From assembly GCA_021815065.1 (NCBI GenBank), contig JAKAHI010000012.1:1-8999 (forward strand): 8,999 nucleotides of DNA, in the 5' to 3' direction. The first letter of the stretch is position 1; the number at the start of each line of letters is the position of its first letter. The stretch is from a bacterium (GTDB lineage Bacteria; JAMCPX01). The notes below the pieces were generated by a model. That model searched no databases. It worked only from the letters and a program-made list of their open reading frames with translations, and had not been told where the DNA came from. Below are positions 1 to 5,561 of this stretch, one piece after another. Position numbers and translations under genes: made by a program.

Positions 1-632
1 CCGAATGCCTGTGTAATCGGTGTCTTGTATCTGATCTCCACACCAAGGTCTACTATCTTCTGGATTTCTTTCTCAAGCACATAGTTCGGCAAACGGTATC
101 GCGGTATACCGAATCTCACCATGCCGCCTGCGGTATCCGAAGCCTCAAACACCGTCACCTGATATCCCCTGAGTGCCAGATCATGGGCGCACGAAAGACC
201 GCCGACACCGGCACCGATAACGGCAACCTTTTTGTTTTTCTTTTGCTGTTTTGAAAGTATTGGTGCATCCATGTCCCAGCCATTGCTGTTCGGGATGAAA
301 CCCGTCAAGAGCTTGTTCTGCGTATCGGGCTGTCTTGATTCGGCACCATAGCGTTCACCGAGAAATTTCTTCAGGGAGCGGATGGTGATGGGTTCACCGA
401 TATTGACCTTGCCTTTCCTGCATGCATCTTCGCAGGGGGCCGCGCATACCCTTCCGCAGACAGAGGCAAAGGGGTTCGGAGACCGTGCAATCAGATAGCC
501 CTCTTCATATTCACCTTTCGGGACACTCTGCACATACATGCCTGCATCGGTGCGAATAGGACATCCCATCATGCAGAGGACTTCTTCCCGGAAAGAGGGT
601 AAACTTCTCAATCTCACTTTATATTTATTCAT
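1..632 (-). CDS. GltD-like FAD-dependent oxidoreductase with N-terminal Fe-S domain (partial, C-terminus off window)
   Basis: I translated 210 residues from the ATG at 632-630; the frame stays open to base 1, so the 3' part is missing. A GGAG lies about 10 nt upstream of the ATG. Residues 14-95 match the Fe-S domain that precedes the flavin domain in glutamate synthase small subunit and dihydropyrimidine dehydrogenase: CMMGCP (C20, C24), NPFASVCGRVC (C59, C63) and PCEDAC (C67, C71). Residues 136-170 are an ADP-binding Rossmann fold, VAVIGAGVGGLSCA, with an acidic residue (E163) at the end of strand 2, then GGM and the RFGIPRYRLP segment typical of GltD. Such proteins pass electrons between NAD(P)H, FAD and Fe-S clusters. 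It follows the monoheme cytochrome c gene by 77 bp on the same strand and diverges from the bc-type operon, so a role as NAD(P)H-linked partner of that complex is plausible but inferred. The CxxC pair usual before C20 is absent. It is not necessarily glutamate synthase. Confidence 0.88.
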   Translation of the reverse strand, partial: MNKYKVRLRSLPSFREEVLCMMGCPIRTDAGMYVQSVPKGEYEEGYLIARSPNPFASVCGRVCAAPCEDACRKGKVNIGEPITIRSLKKFLGERYGAESRQPDTQNKLLTGFIPNSNGWDMDAPILSKQQKKNKKVAVIGAGVGGLSCAHDLALRGYQVTVFEASDTAGGMVRFGIPRYRLPNYVLEKEIQKIVDLGVEIRYKTPITQAF

Positions 633-674
633 GTGGTTTACTCCAGCGAGTGATAGAATCAATAAGTTAAGTTC

Positions 675-693
675 TCTTTGAAAATTTCAAAGA
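675..693. repeat. Perfect 9-bp inverted repeat between two minus-strand genes
   Basis: TCTTTGAAA-A-TTTCAAAGA has 9-bp arms around one central base. It lies 16 bp past the cytochrome c stop and 42 bp before the flavoprotein start. As RNA it would have to open its centre to form a loop, and no T-run follows it on the minus strand, so it is a poor intrinsic terminator. It could be a DNA-binding palindrome, an RNA stem that separates expression of the two genes, or chance in AT-rich DNA. Confidence 0.4.
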
Positions 694-709
694 AAAATCG
701 GACTTGAGC

Positions 710-1081
710 TTATTTTTTCGTTTGATCGCTTGCTTCAAAAAAGGAAATTAATTCTTTAACTTCCTGCGGAGTCAGGTCCTGTTTGGGCATGGGCAAACCA
801 TATTCTTTTTCCAAAGATTGAGCTGTTTTGTCTGTTTTTAGCATTTTGCTCGTGTCCTGCAACCAGTCCGTCAGCCATTTTGTCGTTCTTGTCTTCGTTA
901 CCCCTTTGAGATCGGGTCCTACCAGCTTCCCCTTGCCGATAGTGTGGCATGCGGTACAACCCTTGGTTGCAAAAAGTGCCGAGCCTTTTTTTGCGAGAGC
1001 CTGGGTATTCTGGATACCCGCAGCATAGACCACGGTTGCCAAAGAAACGAGAATTGATACTGCAATCGCTATCCTTTTCAT
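710..1081 (-). CDS. Periplasmic monoheme class I cytochrome c
   Basis: The 123-residue protein begins with a Sec signal peptide (KR, then a hydrophobic stretch to about residue 20, VVYA|AG). The mature part is about 100 residues. The single heme c site is CTACH (C42, C45, H46), preceded by the GxxLF..KGC segment and followed by GPDLKGV, as in class I cytochromes c. The probable sixth ligand is M98 in GLPMP. The last helix (LTPQEVKELISFF) is the usual C-terminal helix. An AGGGGG sits about 9 nt upstream of the ATG. The protein should be a small soluble electron carrier between membrane complexes. Its position next to a bc-type operon suggests it accepts electrons from that complex, and the flavoprotein gene lies downstream on the same strand. 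Family assignment is firm; the partner assignment is inference. Confidence 0.93.
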   Translation of the reverse strand: MKRIAIAVSILVSLATVVYAAGIQNTQALAKKGSALFATKGCTACHTIGKGKLVGPDLKGVTKTRTTKWLTDWLQDTSKMLKTDKTAQSLEKEYGLPMPKQDLTPQEVKELISFFEASDQTKK

Positions 1082-1187
1082 TTAAATTTCCCCCTAATAG
1101 ATTAATTAAAATTACTGTACCGGATTGGTCATAATTAATTTTACAAATAATAAAATGTTTATTGTTCTTAAATTTTCAATAGTATTT

Positions 1188-1193
1188 TGTCAA
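1188..1193 (-). promoter_or_regulatory. Possible -35 hexamer for the minus-strand cytochrome c gene
   Basis: On the minus strand this reads TTGACA, a perfect sigma70 -35 hexamer. The hexamer 17 bp further on (1170-1165) is TAAGAA, a poor match to TATAAT, so the promoter is weak, depends on an activator, or lies elsewhere. The case rests mainly on its symmetry with the plus-strand -35 at 1243. Confidence 0.3.
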
Positions 1194-1242
1194 GCGTTTT
1201 GTTACCCTGCCTGTAGGGCAATAATCGAAATACTTGACTTGT

Positions 1243-1270
1243 TTGACAAAATTATGTGTTTAGATTTAAT
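1243..1270 (+). promoter_or_regulatory. Sigma70-like promoter of the bc-type operon
   Basis: TTGACA (1243-1248) is followed by a 16-bp spacer and TTTAAT (1265-1270, 5 of 6 to TATAAT). Transcription would start near 1277, about 20 nt before the first ATG, leaving just room for the AAGGGGTGGGG ribosome-binding stretch at 1282-1292. It is the only good plus-strand match I found in this gap. Confidence 0.55.
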
Positions 1271-1296
1271 CTTTATTTGATAAGGGGTGGGGTAAA

Positions 1297-2013
1297 ATGA
1301 ATAACAATATAATCAAGTATCTGACCTTAATTGTAGCACTGTTTTTATTCTCTGCGAATGCACAGGCAGCGACAAATGCGTGTCTGGTCTGTCATAAAAC
1401 ACTGCCGCAGGACAAGGTCGAGTGTGTTACGGATTGCTGGTTGAGGTCGCTCCACAAGCAGAATGACGTAACCTGCGATGCATGTCACGGCGGCAATGCG
1501 GATATTGCAATCAGTAATGTGAAACAGCTTTCACCGGAAGCATTTGCGAAGGACAAAGCACTTGCCATGTCTCCGGCAAAGGGATTTATCGGCATACCGA
1601 AAGGCAAAATGATGTTCGATGTGTGCGGGAAATGCCACAACGACTCAGTGAACAGATACAAAAACAGTATCATGGGTATCGCTTATATTGATAACAAAGG
1701 CGGACCGTCCTGTGTCGATTGTCATTCAGCGCATTACGTTATCATACCGGATGTTCCAAAGACGTGTGAAAAGTGTCATAAAGATACGACGGGGTTCGAC
1801 CAGATCGACCCTATGAATGTCAATGATGCAACGGTAACCGAACTTTCGAGGATACGGATAAAACTTGCGGAAGAAAAGGTGAAGGGTAAAGAGCCGCCGC
1901 TATTTCCGAAAGAGCTTGGTTCTTTCCAGATAGGATTCGTGGCATTCGGCGCCATCATTGTTTTATTCATCATCGCCTATATTATTTACATTCTTATCGA
2001 GAAAAGGGGGTAA
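1297..2013 (+). CDS. Membrane-anchored pentaheme cytochrome c, first gene of bc-type complex operon
   Basis: The 238-residue protein has a Sec signal peptide (hydrophobic residues 8-20, cleavage near AQA|A at 24-25) and five CXXCH heme c sites starting at C29, C60, C110, C139 and C157. H53 in RSLH, just before heme 2, and H146 are possible distal ligands. Residues about 165-205 are a charged linker, and about 213-234 form one transmembrane helix with a short cytoplasmic KRG tail, so the hemes face the periplasm. It is the first gene downstream of the 1243-1270 promoter, and two bases separate its stop from the next start. In place of cytochrome c1 or f, it probably receives electrons from the Rieske protein encoded downstream. 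It shares its heme layout with the last gene of the operon. C43 and C47 form an extra CxxxC that is not a heme site and could be a disulfide. The family name is uncertain. Confidence 0.9.
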   Translation: MNNNIIKYLTLIVALFLFSANAQAATNACLVCHKTLPQDKVECVTDCWLRSLHKQNDVTCDACHGGNADIAISNVKQLSPEAFAKDKALAMSPAKGFIGIPKGKMMFDVCGKCHNDSVNRYKNSIMGIAYIDNKGGPSCVDCHSAHYVIIPDVPKTCEKCHKDTTGFDQIDPMNVNDATVTELSRIRIKLAEEKVKGKEPPLFPKELGSFQIGFVAFGAIIVLFIIAYIIYILIEKRG

Positions 2014-2014
2014 C

Positions 2015-2278
2015 ATGGGATTTGAAATTATAAACAGTCAAAAGCCGTCCTATTCTATGGCGGCCGCAGGAGCAATTGTGCTTCTGTCCATCCTGTCTCT
2101 GTGCATAAGTGTACTGTTTGCTTATCTGTTTATAACAGGGAAAGGCAACAATTTTATATATGGAACGCTGTTGTCCACGGAATTTTTAATCGCGGGGATT
2201 GTTCTCGCTCTGTATTTAAAATACTTCCTTGGATTCAGAGAGGTGTCTGAAGACAGAGAGGAGGAACTATTATGGTAA
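2015..2278 (+). CDS. Small two-helix membrane protein of the bc-type operon, unknown function
   Basis: I start this 87-residue protein at ATG 2015, two bases after the upstream stop, because AGGGGG (2005-2010) lies just ahead; a longer in-frame start at 1958 would sit inside the upstream gene without a ribosome site. Residues about 14-40 and 48-71 are two strongly hydrophobic helices, separated by the short polar turn TGKGNN. The C-terminus is charged (REVSEDREEELLW). No cofactor motif is present and I do not recognise the family. It overlaps the Rieske start by 7 bp (ATGGTAA), so translation is coupled and the protein is likely needed in step with the Rieske subunit. A structural or assembly subunit of the complex, comparable in role to small b6f subunits, is inferred from position only. 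Confidence 0.8.
   Translation: MGFEIINSQKPSYSMAAAGAIVLLSILSLCISVLFAYLFITGKGNNFIYGTLLSTEFLIAGIVLALYLKYFLGFREVSEDREEELLW
2259..2264 (+). promoter_or_regulatory. Ribosome-binding site of the Rieske gene inside the preceding gene
   Basis: AGGAGG lies 7 nt ahead of ATG 2272 and is read at the same time as codons for the acidic tail of the upstream membrane protein. Together with the ATGGTAA overlap this fixes the Rieske start and points to translational coupling. Confidence 0.75.
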
Positions 2279-2892
2279 ATGAACCCGGTAAGACACCGGA
2301 CACCATGGACAAAAAAGGTATAACAAGAAGGAAATTCATCCTCGGCACAATTCTTGTGGCAATTGCTGGGGCTCTGGGGTCCCTTTTCTCCCTGCTGAAG
2401 GTGCTGGCTCCCTCAAAAAAGGGCAGCGGATATGTATCAACAATCAGCCCGGGTGATGTACTCGTTTATGCAACAGGCAGCAAAATAGGCATGGAGATAA
2501 AGGCAAGTTCGATGAATGCAGGAGATGCGGAACTCGTATATCCAAAGGGCAAATCATCAAACCCGGCAAACCTTGTCCAGGTCATAAAGCTCAGTGAACA
2601 GGATTTTAAAGCTCCCACGAATGTACAACTTACGGACAAGGGCTTTGTTGCTTACAGCGCGATATGTACACACCTCGGATGTACGGTATCATGGGTTAAA
2701 AACCAGAATTCTCCGGATGCATCCTATACCGAATGCTTCTGTCATAACAGCATATTTAACCCGTCAAGAGGCGACCTTGTCGAAGGCGGACCCGCTCCGA
2801 TACCGCTTGCACAGATAGGAGTCAGGGTTAATAACGACGATACACTTTCTTTTACAAGTGATTTTACAGGCCCGATAGGACCTCAGGTTTAA
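2272..2892 (+). CDS. Rieske 2Fe-2S protein of a bc-type quinol oxidoreductase
   Basis: The 206-residue protein starts with a twin-arginine type segment (TRRKFILG, R19-R20) running into one hydrophobic helix (about 23-45) that probably stays as membrane anchor. The Rieske cluster boxes are CTHLGC (C132, H134, C137) and CFCHNSIF (C155, C157, H158). C132 and C155 bind one iron with C137 and C157 giving the disulfide or the second pair in the usual Rieske way: C132/H134 and C155/H158 as cluster ligands, C137/C157 as the disulfide. GGPAPIPL (172-179) is the conserved Pro loop. S160 is kept, but the tyrosine found two residues later in high-potential Rieske proteins is F162, which in studied proteins lowers midpoint potential and fits menaquinol. 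The second box has F in place of the common proline (CPCH). It takes the first electron from quinol and passes it to a cytochrome c. Cytochrome b follows 19 bp downstream. Confidence 0.96.
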   Translation: MVNEPGKTPDTMDKKGITRRKFILGTILVAIAGALGSLFSLLKVLAPSKKGSGYVSTISPGDVLVYATGSKIGMEIKASSMNAGDAELVYPKGKSSNPANLVQVIKLSEQDFKAPTNVQLTDKGFVAYSAICTHLGCTVSWVKNQNSPDASYTECFCHNSIFNPSRGDLVEGGPAPIPLAQIGVRVNNDDTLSFTSDFTGPIGPQV

Positions 2893-2911
2893 TAGAAAAG
2901 GGGATTATGTC

Positions 2912-4162
2912 ATGTTTAAATGGTTTGATGAAAGATTGGAATTAAAAAAATTCAAGGAAAAATTCTTATCTAAAACTTTTCCGACCCACCCGACATTCTT
3001 GATCGGAGAGATAGCCTTGTTTTCCTTTATAACCCTTGTCGTTACGGGTATATTCCTCGGCCTTCTCTATGAACCGTCTACAAAGATGGTCTCTTTGTTC
3101 GGGGCGATGGTACCTGCGGCATACGCCAGTGTGGTTAGGATCGATCTCCTTCCCATGGGTATGCTGATACGGCGTATCCATCACTGGTCCGCGATGATTA
3201 TGATCGCTGCCATCCTTGCTCACCTCATGAGGGTATACTTCACGTCGGCATACCGTAACCCGCGGGAGATAAACTGGTTCGTAGGGCTTGGTCTGTTCGG
3301 CATTTCCCTGTTTGCCGCGTTTACCGGTTATTTGCTACCGTACAGCAACTTCTCTGTAACAGCGACATCGATCGGGTATTATATTGCGAAGTCGGTCCCG
3401 TGGATCGGGAACTGGATTTCCACCTTATTGTTTGCGGGAGATTTCCCGTCGAATGCAACAGTACCGCGGTTTTTCTTTTTGCACGTAATGTTCATACCGT
3501 TCTTACTGGTCAGTCTTATCGTTTTGCACATGGTGATCCTCGTCAAACAAAAACACACGGAACCGGCGGTAAACCGTACCAAAAAAGAATCGCAAAACGG
3601 CAAACGGCTCATCGGTATACCCATCTGGCCGGAGCAGGCCATTATAAGTATAGCGTTCTATTTCTTTTTATTGTTTGTCATTGTTTTGATAGCAACCTAT
3701 ATACCTCTCAATCCCATTGAGAGCTACGGCCCCCCTGCAGCGGGTACGCCGGTCATGAGGCCTGACTGGTATTTCCTTATTGTATACGGCTTTCTTAAGC
3801 TCATACCGGGAGACCTGTCGTTTTCTATCTTCGGCGGCAAGATCACGCCTGAGACCATCGGCGGGGTCATATTCCCCACATTTTTAATTCTTGTTTTTGC
3901 ACTGATCCCTCTTCTCGACAGGGCAAAACAGCCACAGCATTACATTTCCAATCCCCTGCACAGGCCGTTTATGACAGCACTCGGTATAACCGGCGGGGTC
4001 TTTCTGACCATGCTCATTGTTTCCGGTTATATCGATGTTCTTAAAATAGCGCCAAAAACAATGATACTCTACGTTGTTCTTGCAACGGCAGCTGCAGGGG
4101 CCGTTTCATACTCTTTATTACGGGTATACAATAGAAATAAGAACGGAGGGAAAAATGTTTAA
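2912..4162 (+). CDS. Cytochrome b of a bc-type quinol oxidoreductase, full-length fused form
   Basis: At 416 residues this carries both the N-terminal four-helix heme domain and the C-terminal domain that is split off as subunit IV in b6f complexes. I see eight hydrophobic helices (about 30-52, 92-110, 122-143, 187-211, 243-264, 311-333, 353-374, 381-402). Heme b ligands are H90 with H104 and H191 with H206. The 14-residue gap in the second pair is the b6f-type spacing (13 in bc1). Conserved RxxHHWSA and NPREINW segments flank helix 2. The quinol-oxidation motif is PDWY (284-287) in place of PEWY. No cysteine occurs anywhere, so no covalent heme ci is possible. AAAGGGG about 8 nt ahead supports ATG 2912. 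The last codons overlap the next gene by 8 bp. It oxidises menaquinol, inferred, and returns one electron through the two b hemes across the membrane. Confidence 0.97.
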   Translation: MFKWFDERLELKKFKEKFLSKTFPTHPTFLIGEIALFSFITLVVTGIFLGLLYEPSTKMVSLFGAMVPAAYASVVRIDLLPMGMLIRRIHHWSAMIMIAAILAHLMRVYFTSAYRNPREINWFVGLGLFGISLFAAFTGYLLPYSNFSVTATSIGYYIAKSVPWIGNWISTLLFAGDFPSNATVPRFFFLHVMFIPFLLVSLIVLHMVILVKQKHTEPAVNRTKKESQNGKRLIGIPIWPEQAIISIAFYFFLLFVIVLIATYIPLNPIESYGPPAAGTPVMRPDWYFLIVYGFLKLIPGDLSFSIFGGKITPETIGGVIFPTFLILVFALIPLLDRAKQPQHYISNPLHRPFMTALGITGGVFLTMLIVSGYIDVLKIAPKTMILYVVLATAAAGAVSYSLLRVYNRNKNGGKNV

Positions 4163-4934
4163 ATCAATAAAATATGCCTTTGCATTTTTTGTCTTACTCG
4201 GCGGCCTGCTCATTGCAGGCATACAGGCTTATGCGGTAAATATCACCGCAGAAAACAATTCCTGTGTCCGGTGCCACCTGGCTTTGTCGAGCACCAGCTT
4301 CGTGGGAACAAAGTCTCATAGCTGGAATGGATCGATACATCAGGAACATGGTGTAACCTGTGATAAATGTCACGGCGGTGACCCTGCAGCAAAATCAGAG
4401 AGGCTGGCGCATGTCGGAGTGTTCAGCTCGAGCAATCCGGACAGCGATGTTTATTATAAAAATATTCCCAAGACCTGTGGTAAATGTCACGGAGCAGAGT
4501 ATTATAAATTTACCCAGAGTTTCCATTATAAAAAGCTTGAAACAACCGGTCAGGGGCCAAACTGCGTAACCTGTCACGGTTCTATGGTAACATCGGTGCT
4601 GCAACCCGACGATCTGGCGAATGTTTGCGAGCGATGCCACAATGCAAGACTGGGTGTATTCCCGTACGTTCCGGAAAAAGCCAAGGCTGTATTGCTCTTA
4701 CTTCAGGAAAACAAGTCGCTCCTCTCTGCAGACAAAAAGCTGTACACATCGAAGGCTGATCTTAAACTGCTCGATACGGCACAGGCAAATATCTCATCCG
4801 CACGGCTCGAGTGGCATACCTTCGATCTGGATGCAATTTTACGATACCTGCAGAATGCTTACGGATCGCTTGAGCAGTTGAACCAGCCCGCAAAAACGGC
4901 TGTGCAGAAAAAACCCGCTGCAAAGAAGAAATAA
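4155..4934 (+). CDS. Pentaheme cytochrome c, last gene of bc-type complex operon
   Basis: I choose ATG 4155 (259 residues) over an in-frame ATG at 4074: GGAGGG sits at 4145-4150, and a typical signal peptide begins here (KSIK, hydrophobic 8-23, cleavage near AYA|V at 27-28). Five CXXCH sites start at C37, C69, C108, C137 and C158. H62 (GSIH) and H124 (QSFH) are likely distal ligands. After the heme region, residues about 170-245 look helical and lack cofactor motifs, and the tail is rich in Lys, Ala and Pro (QKKPAAKKK), perhaps for docking to an acidic partner. Unlike the first gene of the operon it has no C-terminal helix, so it is periplasmic or held by an uncleaved signal. The start overlaps the cytochrome b stop by 8 bp (ATGTTTAA). 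It probably extends the heme chain out of the complex. The heme order matches the first pentaheme gene. Confidence 0.9.
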   Translation: MFKSIKYAFAFFVLLGGLLIAGIQAYAVNITAENNSCVRCHLALSSTSFVGTKSHSWNGSIHQEHGVTCDKCHGGDPAAKSERLAHVGVFSSSNPDSDVYYKNIPKTCGKCHGAEYYKFTQSFHYKKLETTGQGPNCVTCHGSMVTSVLQPDDLANVCERCHNARLGVFPYVPEKAKAVLLLLQENKSLLSADKKLYTSKADLKLLDTAQANISSARLEWHTFDLDAILRYLQNAYGSLEQLNQPAKTAVQKKPAAKKK

Positions 4935-4947
4935 TACCTACAGAGAA

Positions 4948-4991
4948 TCTTGCATTATAGCGTGTATCTTCTACGCCGCTATAATGCAAGA
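4948..4991. terminator. Perfect 15-bp stem-loop between convergent genes, probable bidirectional terminator
   Basis: TCTTGCATTATAGCG (4948-4962) is exactly complementary to CGCTATAATGCAAGA (4977-4991), with a 14-nt loop in which GCGT/ACGC can pair alternatively. It lies 13 bp past the pentaheme gene stop and 5 bp past the ankyrin gene stop, so it could end transcription from both sides. Neither strand has a clear T-run after the stem, so it may be Rho-assisted or a 3'-end stabiliser. Confidence 0.55.
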
Positions 4992-4996
4992 ATGGG

Positions 4997-5470
4997 TTAA
5001 TACGATTTGTCTATCTCGGCCTTTTTCAGTAGATTGACAATGTCCGTATGGTCTTCAGCTGCTGCCCATGACAAGGCACTGTCACCGAATTTGTCTATGA
5101 CATTTATAAAGGCGCCGTGCTTCAATAAGAGCTTGACTGTGTCTGTATGCCCCGAGTACGCTGAAAGCATGAGGGCCGTCTGTCCATCTGCATTCTTTGT
5201 ATTAACATCCATGCCCGCCTGTAAAAACAGTTCGACTACCTTTGAATTGCCGTCCCTGGCACTGTTCAAAAATTGTTCCGGAGTATACTGAACATTCAGC
5301 TTGCTTAAATCCTTGCGTGCTGTTTCCGGGTTCTTGGTACATCCCATAAAAGCCACCGATGATAAGAATAATAGAATAAACAACGCTCCTACATACTGAA
5401 AAGCCGATCGTGCCCCCCGCTTCTCCAATCTTTGAACATCCCCCATACCAAATATTTGTTTCATTCCCAT
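4997..5470 (-). CDS. Ankyrin-repeat lipoprotein, probably envelope-associated
   Basis: The 157-residue protein starts at ATG 5470, with AGGAGGAGGG just upstream; a second ATG two codons in is also possible. A long charged N-region (to about residue 23) leads to a hydrophobic stretch (24-42) ending FMGC, an acceptable lipobox with C44 as the lipidated residue. The mature part is about 113 residues with roughly three ankyrin repeats: about 62-93 (divergent), 94-126 (DGQTALMLSAYSGH..VKLLLKHGA) and 127-156 (FGDSALSWAAAEDH..IVNLLKK). Ankyrin repeats bind other proteins and have no catalytic role here. It faces the cytochrome operon tail to tail and diverges from the MFS operon, so its partner is unknown. 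An 8+8 bp palindrome sits in its likely promoter. Export is inferred from sequence; the unusually long N-region lowers certainty. Confidence 0.85.
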   Translation of the reverse strand: MGMKQIFGMGDVQRLEKRGARSAFQYVGALFILLFLSSVAFMGCTKNPETARKDLSKLNVQYTPEQFLNSARDGNSKVVELFLQAGMDVNTKNADGQTALMLSAYSGHTDTVKLLLKHGAFINVIDKFGDSALSWAAAEDHTDIVNLLKKAEIDKSY

Positions 5471-5491
5471 TTTTCCCTCCTCCTTTTTATA

Positions 5492-5520
5492 TCTTTATTC
5501 ATAAAAATTATGAATGTCAA
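5492..5520 (-). promoter_or_regulatory. Possible promoter of the ankyrin gene with palindromic operator in the spacer
   Basis: On the minus strand TTGACA (5520-5515) is followed 17 bp later by TAAAGA (5497-5492), a weak -10. A shifted alternative is TATAAA at 5491-5486. The spacer is filled by the palindrome ATTCATAA-AAA-TTATGAAT (5497-5515), a position where a bound protein would block RNA polymerase. Confidence 0.4.
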
Positions 5521-5561
5521 TATGATAAAATAATGGTTCTTGTTCCTGTTCGCGATAACCT

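Larger units (their letters stand above)
1082..1296. promoter_or_regulatory. Divergent intergenic control region
   Basis: This 215-bp AT-rich gap separates the minus-strand cytochrome c gene from the plus-strand bc-type operon, so it must hold promoters for both. The two best -35-like hexamers are mirror images: TTGACAAAA at 1243-1251 on the plus strand, and the complementary TTTTGTCAA at 1185-1193, which reads TTGACAAAA on the minus strand. Between them lies CCCT-gcctgt-AGGG (1205-1218). No small ORF or RNA gene is recognisable here. Confidence 0.6.

Noticed and set aside
675..693. Palindrome as intrinsic terminator of the cytochrome c gene
   Set aside because: On the coding (minus) strand the T-rich part lies before the stem, not after it, and the stem is AT-rich with almost no loop.
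1082..1180. AT-rich repeats of the TTAATTA kind as regulatory repeats
   Set aside because: The similar stretches are low-complexity AT sequence and do not form a convincing exact direct or inverted repeat.
1423..1437. CxxxC (C43, C47) in the first pentaheme protein as a sixth heme site
   Set aside because: No histidine follows the second cysteine (it is followed by W), so it does not meet any known heme c attachment pattern.
4074..4154. Upstream in-frame start for the second pentaheme cytochrome
   Set aside because: It would add 27 non-hydrophobic residues ahead of a good signal peptide and lies deep in cytochrome b without a ribosome site; ATG 4155 has GGAGGG ahead.
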